A stretch of DNA of 10,988 nt from SAR324 cluster bacterium (GCA_012797725.1 JAAZON010000354.1:1-10988), one strand, 5' to 3'; numbered from the stretch's first letter, positions 1 to 7,571 are shown. Notes: generated from the letters alone by a model not told the origin. A program made the numbers and translations.

Positions 1-103
1 CTTTATTAAAGATATTTACAAGACCTAGCACTCCTGAATAGCCCGACGTGAGAAGATTTAAAACCGAGAATATTAGCACTACCCAAATCCAACGAGGAAA
101 CAT
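1..103 (-). CDS. 5' end of an unidentified gene with hydrophobic N-terminus (partial)
   Basis: An open frame of 34 complete codons starts with ATG at 103 and runs off the left edge. A good ribosome binding site, AGGAG, lies about eight bases upstream (minus strand, 116-112). The visible protein begins MFPRWIWVVLIFSVLNLLTS and is strongly hydrophobic after a single Arg, as in a signal peptide or a first membrane helix; no cleavage motif can be judged. The gene is divergent from the GntR operon and shares its 120-base upstream region. No clear promoter for this direction was seen. The visible part is too short to assign a family; start and strand are moderately supported by the SD and the hydrophobic start. 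Confidence 0.55.
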   Translation of the reverse strand, partial: MFPRWIWVVLIFSVLNLLTSGYSGVLGLVNIFNK

Positions 104-153
104 AGTTATTTCTCCTATTTAAAATATCTGACGCTCCCTATCCTTTAGTCTAC

Positions 154-182
154 TTGACATTTACTGTACTATGTATCATAAT
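154..182 (+). promoter_or_regulatory. Promoter of the GntR/ABC operon
   Basis: A perfect -35 box TTGACA (154-159) is followed after 17 bases by CATAAT (177-182), one mismatch from the sigma-70 -10 consensus. The transcription start should fall near 189-190, giving a leader of about 34 bases before the regulator start at 224. The -10 box sits inside an inverted repeat, see the operator entry. Confidence 0.7.
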
Positions 183-202
183 ACACCTAGTAAGAATAGT
201 AC
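166..202. promoter_or_regulatory. Candidate operator for the GntR (YtrA-type) regulator
   Basis: Two nested inverted repeats overlap the -10 box and transcription start. TGTAT-CATA-ATACA (172-185) is a perfect 5-4-5 palindrome covering the -10. GTACTAT (166-172) and ATAGTAC (196-202) are perfect 7-base inverted arms 23 bases apart. GntR proteins bind such palindromes as dimers, and YtrA-type regulators usually repress their own operon. Binding here is inferred from position and symmetry only. Confidence 0.5.
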
Positions 203-223
203 GCAAGGGGTTAAAGGAAAAAT

Positions 224-616
224 ATGCTTCCTTTCCATCTGGATGAAAAGCCGGGAATTCCTATATCAGAACAGCTCATACAGGCGGTAAAGCGTTCGAT
301 TGTCAGGGGCCAACTCAAGCCTGGTGACCAGTTTCCTTCAGTACGTGAACTCAGTGCAACACTTAGAATCAATCCAAATACAGCCCAGAAAGCCCTGAGC
401 GCACTTGTTGCTGACAAGCTCGTAGAAGTAAGGCCTGGTATTGGTTCTGTGGTTGCCCCCCAGACACCCAGACCGTCAGAAAGGACGGAAAGAATCATCG
501 GAGAACAGCTGGAAATTATTGTTGTAGAAGCAATGGCTTTCGGGATTAACCGAGGGGAGTTTATTTCTGCCGTCAGGCAGCATTGGAACAACCTGACTAA
601 GAAGGAGGTAAAATGA
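224..616 (+). CDS. GntR family transcriptional regulator, YtrA-type
   Basis: This 130-residue cytoplasmic DNA-binding protein is predicted to repress its own operon. The GntR winged helix-turn-helix fills residues about 10-78: PSVRELS at 38-44, recognition helix region INPNTAQKAL at 49-58 and the wing RPGIGSVV near 70-77. Only about 50 residues follow, mostly helical. This short tail, without an FCD or UTRA ligand domain, is the mark of the YtrA subfamily, whose genes typically precede ABC transporter genes. The SD is AAAGGA at 214-218. The stop overlaps the start of the ATPase gene (ATGA, 613-616), so the two are translationally coupled. The inducer is unknown; YtrA members in Firmicutes respond to cell-envelope stress, which is only a guide here. 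Confidence 0.9.
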   Translation: MLPFHLDEKPGIPISEQLIQAVKRSIVRGQLKPGDQFPSVRELSATLRINPNTAQKALSALVADKLVEVRPGIGSVVAPQTPRPSERTERIIGEQLEIIVVEAMAFGINRGEFISAVRQHWNNLTKKEVK

Positions 617-1509
617 GTGTCATTCAAGTTGAAAATTTGAGAGTGACATTTCAAGGAAGAGATGTCCTAAAAGATCTTTCTATTTCGGTGCAGGGAGGGA
701 CAGTTTGTGCCTTGCTCGGCCCAAACGGTGCTGGGAAAACTACTCTCATAAGGAGTCTTGTAAATATTTATACCCCTCGTTCAGGGCAATCCAGTATTTT
801 CGGCGTACCCTCAGGAAAACTTGGTGAAAAAGAATTCCGGCGCATAGGATATATCTCTGAGAATCAGGAAATTCCTGACTGGATGTCCGTCGGAAATTTT
901 CTCCAATACTGTGCCTCATTCTATCCCTCATGGGATAATGAATGGTGTAAAAGAAAATTGGAATCCTTCGAGCTACCCTACGACAGGCCCCTCAGTCAGC
1001 TCTCACGCGGGATGCGTACAAAGGCAATATTGATTTCATCACTTGCATATCATCCAGAACTACTCATCCTCGACGAGCCATTCATGGGACTCGATCCTAT
1101 AGTTCGGGATGAATTCATTGACATGGTTTTAGAGTTAGCAATCGAGAATAAAGCAACAACATTTATTTCATCTCACGATCTCTCGGAAGTCGAGCGAATA
1201 GCCGATTCGATCGCTTTCCTAATAGATGGAAAGATATCTGCACACCTTCCTCTTGATGAAATACTCAGAAAATTCCGGTTCGTCACACTTGACCTTAAGG
1301 AGCAAACTTTCGAGTCTCTTGGTTCTATCGCGAAAGGGTGCTTGAGTCCGAAGCAAGAAGGAGCTCTCTGTCGATTTGTTCATTCTGATTTTGATGGCAC
1401 CTTAGTGGAACAACTTGCGGAGATCGCACCAAAAGTTGTCGTTTCAGAAATAAAAGAGATGACGCTTAAAGAAATCTACAGAGCGCTCATAGGAAGAGAG
1501 GTTTTTTAG
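613..1509 (+). CDS. ABC transporter ATP-binding protein
   Basis: This 298-residue cytoplasmic ATPase should power the transporter formed by the two membrane proteins downstream. The nucleotide-binding domain is complete: Walker A GPNGAGKTT at 36-44, Q-loop Gln85, signature LSRGM at 130-134, Walker B LLILDEP at 150-156 with catalytic Glu155, and switch His188. The signature departs from LSGGQ in a way common in YtrB-like ATPases linked to GntR regulators. The C-terminal about 90 residues form an extra domain, as in other members of this group. A complete SD, AAGGAGGT (602-609), lies unusually close to the ATG, inside the end of the regulator gene. The next gene follows after 14 bases. The substrate cannot be read from the ATPase; the family includes exporters of peptides and antibiotics. 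Confidence 0.93.
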   Translation: MSVIQVENLRVTFQGRDVLKDLSISVQGGTVCALLGPNGAGKTTLIRSLVNIYTPRSGQSSIFGVPSGKLGEKEFRRIGYISENQEIPDWMSVGNFLQYCASFYPSWDNEWCKRKLESFELPYDRPLSQLSRGMRTKAILISSLAYHPELLILDEPFMGLDPIVRDEFIDMVLELAIENKATTFISSHDLSEVERIADSIAFLIDGKISAHLPLDEILRKFRFVTLDLKEQTFESLGSIAKGCLSPKQEGALCRFVHSDFDGTLVEQLAEIAPKVVVSEIKEMTLKEIYRALIGREVF

Positions 1510-1523
1510 GGAGTTGATTAAAT

Positions 1524-3149
1524 ATGAACACTTTCAATACTGTCGTAAGGCATGATCTAAAGTCCGTGGTTGGACGCGTTTTTGTTCTGGCCCTTTTGCT
1601 CGTATCATCTCTCTTCATTCCTGATAACTATGGATTTTTTATATTCCTCTTTTTTGGGTCAATCGCTGTTATTCCTGCACTTATTCAAAAGGACACTCCA
1701 GCTGCCGTCGATAGTTTCTTTATTACACGACCGCTTAACCGCTCAGAGCTATTGGCAGCCAAGACGGCAACTCTTGGGACGCTCTTTATTCTCCTTCCCT
1801 CACTCTTCGAAAATGCCAAGCTCCTCTATCTTGGATTGATATCACCCCAAGATTTATGGGAGACACTCCCCACCTTGCTGCTTTTTTACGGAAGCCTTGT
1901 ATTGCCCCTGATCCTCATTGCCGCTGGCACAAAAAAATTGGCCGATTTTTTGATTGTTTATGCATCGGCTGCATTGGCATATGGGACGCTTATATACTTC
2001 TTCTCAATGGAAGCAACCTGGGGCTTGAGGGCATTTTACTATGCACCCACATTCGAAATTGCAAAAGAGCTGCAAGGAAGTGAAGTTTTTGCCGTGAGAT
2101 TCCTCTGGGCCTCGATCTGCGTGCTAGCACTTTGCACCTTGTATGATTGCTACGTGTTGCGAAAATTCAGCCGTATTCCACTTTTTGTGGTCGGAGGTTT
2201 AATACTTGGAATACTGCCACTAATAAACCATGTCGTAACTGTAAAGAGACTCACGTCTCAATTGGATTTTCCCTCAAAACGGCAGGTTGAGATCTCAGAG
2301 GCAGAAGCGATTCTTGAAACAAAGAAAATGTCTAATTCGTCAATTTCGTTCCAGGTTCTCAGGCTTACGCTTACCACTCTGTCTGACAGCCCCACAATTG
2401 TACATCACCCGATCCGTATGAAGAAATTGGCAATCAGTGATGACAAAGGAAGCTTCACTGATATTCCGGCTCCAGACATTGGATATATGCCATGCGTAAA
2501 ACAACAGCAGTTGACAGACTTTCTTTCAGATCATTTCAAGGAGCCCATAAAGCTTCTCGACGGGCCGGAATGTCCCTTGGGAACCACTTACACCCTGCCA
2601 CAACAGGTGTCTCTAGAAAACAATAAAATCGCAGCCATTGAGGGAGAAGCGTATGGACTTGACTATGAGTTAAACATCGAAAAGGAAGTTCCAGCAAATC
2701 CGCACATATATAAGCGGCAAAGAGAGACATCATTATTATCTTTTTTCCTGCCCTTCGTACCGCAATACTATTACAGTGATGATATCTCACTTGCTCTGAC
2801 CGAACGGATGCTTTCACCCTTCATCAAAAATAGCCCAGAGATTCCTACTGGGCCACATTCGGCTATATACGCGCAAAATTATGCCTCTGCCCGAATCTTC
2901 GTTCTTGTCAATCGTCAAAGAAAGGAGGCTTTTGCAAGTCGGCGCTCATACATTGGAGATCCATCCTTAAACTGCTTTGTTCATATGGCAACTAGCACAG
3001 AATACTTTGTGCAGGGCGAGAATGCTCCTTCAAGCGACTGGCTTAAAGATGCACTTTTTATAAGCATTCGACCGCATGTGTTAGGAGCCTTCATCTCACC
3101 GGTCTCGCTCCGGGATGTCTCACTTAAAGTAAAACAATCATCGAAATAG
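1524..3149 (+). CDS. ABC-2 type permease-like membrane protein with large C-terminal domain
   Basis: The 541-residue protein has about seven hydrophobic segments (near residues 18-33, 36-54, 82-96, 115-135, 140-163, 192-210 and 216-236), then about 300 hydrophilic residues. With the N-terminus inside, seven crossings would place the C-terminal domain outside the cytoplasm. A cytoplasmic-side motif DTPAAVDSFFITRPLNR ... LLAAK (57-80) is the 'TRP' loop typical of ABC-2 permeases next to GntR/ABC operons, and is repeated in the next gene. GGGAG at 1509-1513 is the SD. The protein is presumably one half of a heteromeric membrane channel driven by the ATPase encoded upstream. The C-terminal domain (about 240-541) was not recognised. 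Membrane segments were judged by eye, so their number could be off by one. Confidence 0.82.
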   Translation: MNTFNTVVRHDLKSVVGRVFVLALLLVSSLFIPDNYGFFIFLFFGSIAVIPALIQKDTPAAVDSFFITRPLNRSELLAAKTATLGTLFILLPSLFENAKLLYLGLISPQDLWETLPTLLLFYGSLVLPLILIAAGTKKLADFLIVYASAALAYGTLIYFFSMEATWGLRAFYYAPTFEIAKELQGSEVFAVRFLWASICVLALCTLYDCYVLRKFSRIPLFVVGGLILGILPLINHVVTVKRLTSQLDFPSKRQVEISEAEAILETKKMSNSSISFQVLRLTLTTLSDSPTIVHHPIRMKKLAISDDKGSFTDIPAPDIGYMPCVKQQQLTDFLSDHFKEPIKLLDGPECPLGTTYTLPQQVSLENNKIAAIEGEAYGLDYELNIEKEVPANPHIYKRQRETSLLSFFLPFVPQYYYSDDISLALTERMLSPFIKNSPEIPTGPHSAIYAQNYASARIFVLVNRQRKEAFASRRSYIGDPSLNCFVHMATSTEYFVQGENAPSSDWLKDALFISIRPHVLGAFISPVSLRDVSLKVKQSSK

Positions 3150-3160
3150 AGAGGTGGAAT

Positions 3161-4711
3161 ATGCAGTTAAAACCAAGCATTCTCATGGCCCTTGCAAGTC
3201 TCAGGCGCTACCAGGTGTTGTGTGCTGTGCTTGTTGGAGCACTTGCGCTAGATTCTTGGGGAAGGATCTCATCTCTCTCATATCCAGAAGCTGAACTTTA
3301 CCTGACTCCCATTCTGTTTTGGGGAATGCTTTATTTCGCATTTACTCCACTCATCGTGATGACAGACAGCCCCGCTCTCCCTCAGGCCTTTTGGCATACG
3401 CGCCCAGCAAACAGCAATCTGGTTGCCGTATCGAAACTTTTAATACTTTTATTTTTCGGCACTCTGCTCCCGGCATTTGCAGAGGTTGTTGTGATGAAAC
3501 AAGCAGGATTTCCGTCCTCTGATCTTCCCTGGATTTTTTTGGAGGCGTTGCTCGACTTCCTTAATCCCCTTCTTTTTTTTGCTGTCATAGCGGCATGCTC
3601 GTCCTCGATATATCGCTATCTTAGCGGCGTTTGCTGCCTTTGCGCTCTTGGGGGAGCCGTTCGTGGTTTACATTCATTAAATTTATCAACTTTTTCCATG
3701 ATGATGAAGAGTGAGCCTATGAACTTCACTGTGGGGAATATTTATCTTGCTTCAGTCACAATAATTTTGCTGTTTTTTTGCTACGCAAAGAAAAACTCGC
3801 CACTTCGATTCCTTTTATTATTCCTCATGGTATTGCCATACCCAATCTTACGCTATGATTTCCTATCGGTTAAAGATCTTCTTAAAGAGGGACAAGCAGA
3901 GAAAGTGTCCTTGGACACTTCGAAAGTGCAAGCAACTTTGGAGCTTAGGGGCCTTGTTTCGAGCCTTGATATATATGGGCTCAATCTCCCAGCAAGAAGA
4001 CAGGCTTGCCTCGTCCGATTCCAGCAAAATGACAAGAAAGGTACTTGGCGTAAAGTTGATTGTTCAAGACAAATGTGCCTGAAGAGAGATGAGCTCTCAA
4101 AGCTCTTAAAAGAAGAATTTAATGTCCCTGACTCTCGGATTCTACGTGATAACTGCAACAGACCTAACGCACTTTCGTTCAAAGAGCCAGATAACTTTGA
4201 GGAACAGGGGCTGAACGGCACCGCTCAATTTCAGCTTATGACCCAGAAGCTTCTTTTCTCTCTTCCTGGCAAAGGGGGCAGCGTAGAAAACTATCGACAG
4301 ATCGTGCAGCTTAGACCTGCTAATTTTGATTTCAACCCCGAACTTAAATTACAACTTAGAGACTTCAATACAGTTCTCCCGCTAGAAGGCAGTCCCCCAT
4401 CTGAGCTGCCAACCTTCTTTGTGCTTTATAATGAAACGCTCAATGAGGCCTTAGCTTTGTATTTGAAGAGTAGCGCTTGTTTTTCTCCAAAAGTAAAAGA
4501 GGAGTCTTATCTACCTGCCTTACTTGGCATCACCAGACCAAGGATGCGTAACGTATTTTATTCAATCCCTCTTTATCAAGATGATTCATGTTCATCGCTC
4601 TCAAAGGAATGGATTAATGGGGCTCAAGTCTTTGCCTTTTCCCTTAGAAACGACAAAGTGATTGAAAGCAGTCTTAGCATCCCTAGAAAATCAATTCAGC
4701 TTGAACATTGA
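3161..4711 (+). CDS. Second ABC-2 type permease-like membrane protein, paralogue of the preceding gene
   Basis: This 516-residue protein has the same plan as its neighbour: about seven hydrophobic segments (near 15-31, 47-67, 89-107, 123-145, 150-168, 193-209 and 216-231), then about 280 hydrophilic residues. Its loop DSPALPQAFWHTRPANS ... SK (69-92) aligns with DTPAAVDSFFITRPLNR ... AK of the preceding protein, which shows common descent despite low overall identity. The gene starts 11 bases after the previous stop, with SD GAGGTGG at 3151-3157. The two proteins are best read as the two different halves of one ABC transporter. The C-terminal domain contains several Cys (for example around RLVRF and the KVDCSRQMC region), which would allow disulphides if it is extracytoplasmic. 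Substrate unknown. Confidence 0.8.
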   Translation: MQLKPSILMALASLRRYQVLCAVLVGALALDSWGRISSLSYPEAELYLTPILFWGMLYFAFTPLIVMTDSPALPQAFWHTRPANSNLVAVSKLLILLFFGTLLPAFAEVVVMKQAGFPSSDLPWIFLEALLDFLNPLLFFAVIAACSSSIYRYLSGVCCLCALGGAVRGLHSLNLSTFSMMMKSEPMNFTVGNIYLASVTIILLFFCYAKKNSPLRFLLLFLMVLPYPILRYDFLSVKDLLKEGQAEKVSLDTSKVQATLELRGLVSSLDIYGLNLPARRQACLVRFQQNDKKGTWRKVDCSRQMCLKRDELSKLLKEEFNVPDSRILRDNCNRPNALSFKEPDNFEEQGLNGTAQFQLMTQKLLFSLPGKGGSVENYRQIVQLRPANFDFNPELKLQLRDFNTVLPLEGSPPSELPTFFVLYNETLNEALALYLKSSACFSPKVKEESYLPALLGITRPRMRNVFYSIPLYQDDSCSSLSKEWINGAQVFAFSLRNDKVIESSLSIPRKSIQLEH

Positions 4712-4783
4712 TTTGGACTGTAGGCCCCCGAGACGCCTTGAATGCGAGATTAACATAAAGGAGACTAGGCCAAAGAATCGTGC

Positions 4784-4789
4784 TAAAAT
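4784..4789 (+). promoter_or_regulatory. Possible extended -10 promoter before the HAD gene
   Basis: TGCTAAAAT (4781-4789) contains the extended -10 TGn followed by TAAAAT, one mismatch from consensus. No convincing -35 lies 17 bases upstream. If used, transcription would begin near 4796 and could separate the HAD gene from the ABC operon 108 bases away. Weak evidence. Confidence 0.3.
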
Positions 4790-4819
4790 GATAGGAATCA
4801 TAAGATGGAAACATAAGTT

Positions 4820-5839
4820 ATGCTGAAAGAAATCCCCCGTATAGAAGATGAAAAGGAGAAGGAGAAGGATCCATCAGTGGCCCGCGATTACGCTACTTAC
4901 CACAAGCTTTCATCTCTCATTTGCGGCCTCAAGCCCTCAAATACAATAATTGTTTCCGATATGACAGGCACCTTGCTTCATCAAACAGAGTCTGGATTCC
5001 CAGAGTCAGAAAGAACGCTTATAAAGCAGCTATTAGATGAAGGGGCTTCCCTGGTGCTTGTTACTGGCGATGCACTTCAGACTGTGAAAGACACTTTCCT
5101 CGAACGCCTGGATTACAGTGGCCCTGGAATAATCCTTCTTGTTACAGGCTCTGGATACCAAATTACTTCCGTAGAAAATGGAACCAACGAGCTAATTTTC
5201 CGCGGGAAAGAGATAGACATAAATGATCGTAAGCAGTTGCTTTCCGTAATTGAAGATTTGATACAAAGTCATTGCGATAAAGATTTTCATTTCACTGACA
5301 CTCAGAAGAGTGTGTTCTTTCATGGAGAGGGAAAACGATTAGATCTGAAAGAGCAGCTCGATGGGCGAAGTTCAAGATTTTTGGTTGAGATCGTTCCCAA
5401 TAAAGTAAATATTTATTTTCCTGATTCGCCTCGGTCTGAAGAAAAAGACTCTGAGTTGCTCGTATTACTCGAATCTCATCCTACAGTTCAGGAAATTGCC
5501 GAGGAAAAAGGTCTGCATGTAGTTCGTGGGCCAAACTTTGTGGATATTATCAGTTCACGAAAAGAAGAAGGTCTGGCCGCTCTTTTAAGCTTGCCGCAAG
5601 GAGTGGCCCTTGAAAGCTCAAGAAGGAATATAGTTATTCTTGGTGATTCGATGAACGACGAGGGAATTCTTTGCTTTAACTGGGAGAGTAGTGGGCAAAT
5701 AGTCAAGGTATTTGTAGGTGATGATGATAAATTTGTCGCCAAGGTAAACCCCCATGGGAGCCCAAATTTCATCTATTTGAAAGATGAATACATAGAGGGA
5801 AGTCAACTGCTAATGCAGCTACTTGCAATAAATATTTGA
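4820..5839 (+). CDS. HAD-superfamily hydrolase with C2-type cap and DxT nucleophile motif
   Basis: This is a 339-residue soluble phosphatase-like protein. Motif I is VSDMTGTLL with nucleophile Asp47; motif II is Thr82 in LVTGD; motif III is probably Lys248 in SSRKEEG; motif IV is GDSMND with Asp276 and Asp280. The long insert between motifs II and III (about 110-235) is where Cof-type and sucrose/trehalose-phosphatase-type enzymes carry a C2 cap for small phosphorylated substrates. Oddity: the usual second Asp of DxD, the general acid/base, is Thr49, as in P-type ATPases, so turnover may be slow or the role different. The start is uncertain. ATG 4820 has no SD, whereas the in-frame GTG at 4877 has AAGGA seven bases before it and would remove a highly charged 19-residue N-terminus. 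The substrate cannot be named. Confidence 0.85.
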   Translation: MLKEIPRIEDEKEKEKDPSVARDYATYHKLSSLICGLKPSNTIIVSDMTGTLLHQTESGFPESERTLIKQLLDEGASLVLVTGDALQTVKDTFLERLDYSGPGIILLVTGSGYQITSVENGTNELIFRGKEIDINDRKQLLSVIEDLIQSHCDKDFHFTDTQKSVFFHGEGKRLDLKEQLDGRSSRFLVEIVPNKVNIYFPDSPRSEEKDSELLVLLESHPTVQEIAEEKGLHVVRGPNFVDIISSRKEEGLAALLSLPQGVALESSRRNIVILGDSMNDEGILCFNWESSGQIVKVFVGDDDKFVAKVNPHGSPNFIYLKDEYIEGSQLLMQLLAINI

Positions 5840-6072
5840 TGCTTAGATTCTTCGATTAGGAAAGACCCTTCTTGCATAGAAAAAAGACTCGATTGCAGGA
5901 TAAAGATAAAGTGAAACTATTTATTTACCCAGAAGTTTGCTTAAGACGAGAAAGCTGATAATCTAAACTATCGTTGACTGCTCAGGGGCTTCCGGAGCCC
6001 GTGCAATCTGAATCGAGATGACGCTTATTTCTGTAACCCAAGAAGACTGTAGTCCTCCAGGAGTTTAACAAA
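5840..6072 (+). other. Intergenic region before the M16 peptidase gene
   Basis: These 233 bases hold no convincing gene. A short hairpin GGGCT-TCCGG-AGCCC (5986-6000) lacks a T-run and is not a good terminator. A 16-codon frame (ATG 6018, stop 6066-6068) ends just before the peptidase start but has no clear SD. A loose promoter pairing TTGCAG (5893-5898) with ACTATT/TATTTA (5916-5923) is possible. None of these is strong. Confidence 0.35.
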
Positions 6073-6342
6073 ATGCCTATCCCATCTGCCCCTGCTCTGG
6101 ATGAAAGGTTGAACTGTCTTGACACTTCTAGTGGAATGTACACTCAATGCACCGAGCTTCTGAGAGAGGAAATGGAGCGCCTAGAATCCAAACTGGTATC
6201 GATTAAACTTGAGAATGGAAGTACCCTTCAGTACTTAGAATATCCGTCCAATATCGCTTCTCTTAGAATTGCTATTTCGGCGGGATCTATAGATGATGGC
6301 TCAGCGAATTTTTTGGAAGAGCTCATTTTGTTGAACATCTAG
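6073..6342 (+). CDS. M16 family (insulinase-like) metallopeptidase, N-terminal part, frameshifted
   Basis: This 89-codon frame encodes the start of an M16 peptidase. From about residue 42, KLENGSTLQYLEYPSN ... LRIAISAGSIDDGS matches the family pattern 'L.NGl.v....p....v.i.i..GS..D'. The last residues, after the run of six T at 6309-6314, are out of frame and end at TAG 6340-6342. The true continuation lies in the frame one base back, where the zinc motif HFVEH is encoded at 6324-6338. SD AGGAG (6059-6063) is well placed for ATG 6073. The 40 residues ahead of the domain are hydrophilic and show no signal peptide. Unless the frame is restored the product has no catalytic motif. It belongs with the next entry as one gene of about 442 codons. 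Confidence 0.75.
   Translation: MPIPSAPALDERLNCLDTSSGMYTQCTELLREEMERLESKLVSIKLENGSTLQYLEYPSNIASLRIAISAGSIDDGSANFLEELILLNI
6309..6315 (+). other. Frameshift site in the M16 gene (T-run, TTTTTTG)
   Basis: In the upstream frame the codons are aat-ttt-ttg-gaa, so the site reads T_TTT_TTG, which fits the X_XXY_YYZ form of -1 slippery heptamers. A -1 shift leads straight into GGA-AGA-GCT-CAT, that is G-R-A-H of the zinc motif. Inserting one T (T7) or deleting two (T4) would also restore the frame. The T4 version gives the usual eight residues between GS and G in this family. No SD-like stimulator at the usual 10-14 bases upstream was found, and the nearest downstream hairpin (TCCAA-CATTC-TTGGA) is about 65 bases away. 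Confidence 0.8.
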
Positions 6343-7400
6343 TAATGAACCAGTATGAAAAATCTATTGCCTCAAGCTCCAACATTCTTGGACTGAGACA
6401 TAATGGTCGTACCGGGAAAGATTTCAGCTCTTTTTCTGTTTCCACTATTACACCAGGTCTCGTCGAAGTGGCACGCAATATGCTCGATGCTATCTTCAGC
6501 GAAGAATCTGTTGAAAACAAAGACTCCATAGAGCAAGAAAGAAGACTAATAGGAAGAGAGATTGAAGAAAATGCCTCAACTCTAAATGCATTGAGGATAA
6601 CGGCCGAGTACCTATTGACCCTCGATTCAAGCTTCTCTCATCCAGTAACCGGCTTCCCCGAAACTTTGGAAACCATATCTCAGAAAGATCTTGAATCCTG
6701 GAAACTTCAACATTACGTTGCCCCAAAGACTGCAATGACAATAGTTGGAAAAATCCCCGATACTCAGCTCTCAGACCTCACCGAAATGCTGAACAGTCTT
6801 CCAATAAATGATTCTCAAGATGAGGTCAGTCGACCGCTTTGTCACCAACGAGCAATGTCGAAGGAATTACCTCGACAGTCTAATACCAATCAGCACTGGG
6901 TTATGTTTGCCTTTCCAGCCGAAGCCGCCTCGGATCCGACTACAACATCGACGTCCTTACTCTTCGATATTGCAACCGACCCAGCCGGCTCCCGCCTGAG
7001 CAGGCTTCTTCGTCATGACACGGGTGCTGCATATTCTTTATATCGTCGAACAATGGCCTTCCGCGATTTAGGGTATTGTGTCTGTGCATTTAAAACATCG
7101 GAGAGCCATCATGAGTCAGTGTTAGCAAAAACCAGGGATCTTTTCGAGATAATGCGAGAAAGCGGTCCATCTGAGGAGGAGATTCAAGCTGCGAAACTCA
7201 AAATGATAGCATCCCTTATACCGCTGCTCGAGCAGCAATCATCGCTATCCTGTCTCCTTGAAGAAGGAGCTATGTATAAATACGATCCTCTCTCCTTTAG
7301 CGAATTGAACTCTAGCTTGGAAGCACCCTCGAGTACTAAAGTTAAGAAACTTACAGAACGTTTATTCGATTCGGAAAAAATGGTAGTCGTTACAAAATAG
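6312..7400 (+). CDS. M16 family (insulinase-like) metallopeptidase, catalytic and C-terminal part
   Basis: This frame carries nearly all of a single-unit M16 peptidase. The inverted zinc motif is HFVEH (codons 6324-6338). The third zinc ligand is probably the Glu in LIGREIEEN, 74 residues after the second His, close to the family's usual spacing of about 76. The segment HPVTGFPETLETISQKDLESW ... YVAPKTAMTIVGKI is the classical end of the first lobe. In the second lobe SRLSRLLRHDTGAAYSLYRR contains the conserved Arg/Tyr substrate-binding pair. The first in-frame ATG is at 6345, after the zinc motif, and has no SD, so independent translation from there would give an inactive protein. Joined to the upstream frame the length is about 442 residues, normal for M16B enzymes that act as dimers on peptides. 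No signal peptide. Downstream, 196 bases lie before the next gene. Confidence 0.85.
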   Translation, partial: FGRAHFVEHLVMNQYEKSIASSSNILGLRHNGRTGKDFSSFSVSTITPGLVEVARNMLDAIFSEESVENKDSIEQERRLIGREIEENASTLNALRITAEYLLTLDSSFSHPVTGFPETLETISQKDLESWKLQHYVAPKTAMTIVGKIPDTQLSDLTEMLNSLPINDSQDEVSRPLCHQRAMSKELPRQSNTNQHWVMFAFPAEAASDPTTTSTSLLFDIATDPAGSRLSRLLRHDTGAAYSLYRRTMAFRDLGYCVCAFKTSESHHESVLAKTRDLFEIMRESGPSEEEIQAAKLKMIASLIPLLEQQSSLSCLLEEGAMYKYDPLSFSELNSSLEAPSSTKVKKLTERLFDSEKMVVVTK

Positions 7401-7527
7401 TGTGGCTAAGTGCTCATAACGAATTGAAATTATGCGCATTTGTCAAGCTGCGGTTCCCACTTCTTTCGCCAACGCTAAAAATCCCTCCAATTGAAACGAA
7501 TTGTAACAGCACATAACCTCGAAGATC

Positions 7528-7571
7528 CTCCATATCCATTTTTAGATACATATGAAGTCTAGATATGGGAG
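7528..7571 (+). repeat. Inverted repeat in the leader of the small 82-residue protein
   Basis: CTCCATATC (7528-7536) pairs with GATATGGGAG (7562-7571) apart from one bulged G, with a 25-base loop. It ends about 15 bases before the SD of the gene at 7597. It lacks a T-run and could be an operator or leader structure. Confidence 0.35.

Noticed and set aside
211..654. 147-codon minus-strand frame opposite the GntR gene
   Set aside because: It is the antisense shadow of a clear GntR gene with SD and family motifs. It has no SD and a low-complexity Ser/Leu-rich product.
5986..6000. Hairpin GGGCT-TCCGG-AGCCC as a terminator after the HAD gene
   Set aside because: The stem has only five pairs and no T-run follows. 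It is also nearly 150 bases after the stop.
6018..6068. 16-residue leader peptide before the M16 gene
   Set aside because: It has no convincing SD and no run of regulatory codons or attenuator hairpins. It is probably a chance frame.
6345..7400. Independent gene starting at ATG 6345
   Set aside because: It has no SD and would begin after the HxxEH zinc motif that is encoded in the same frame at 6324-6338, so it is the continuation of the gene begun at 6073.
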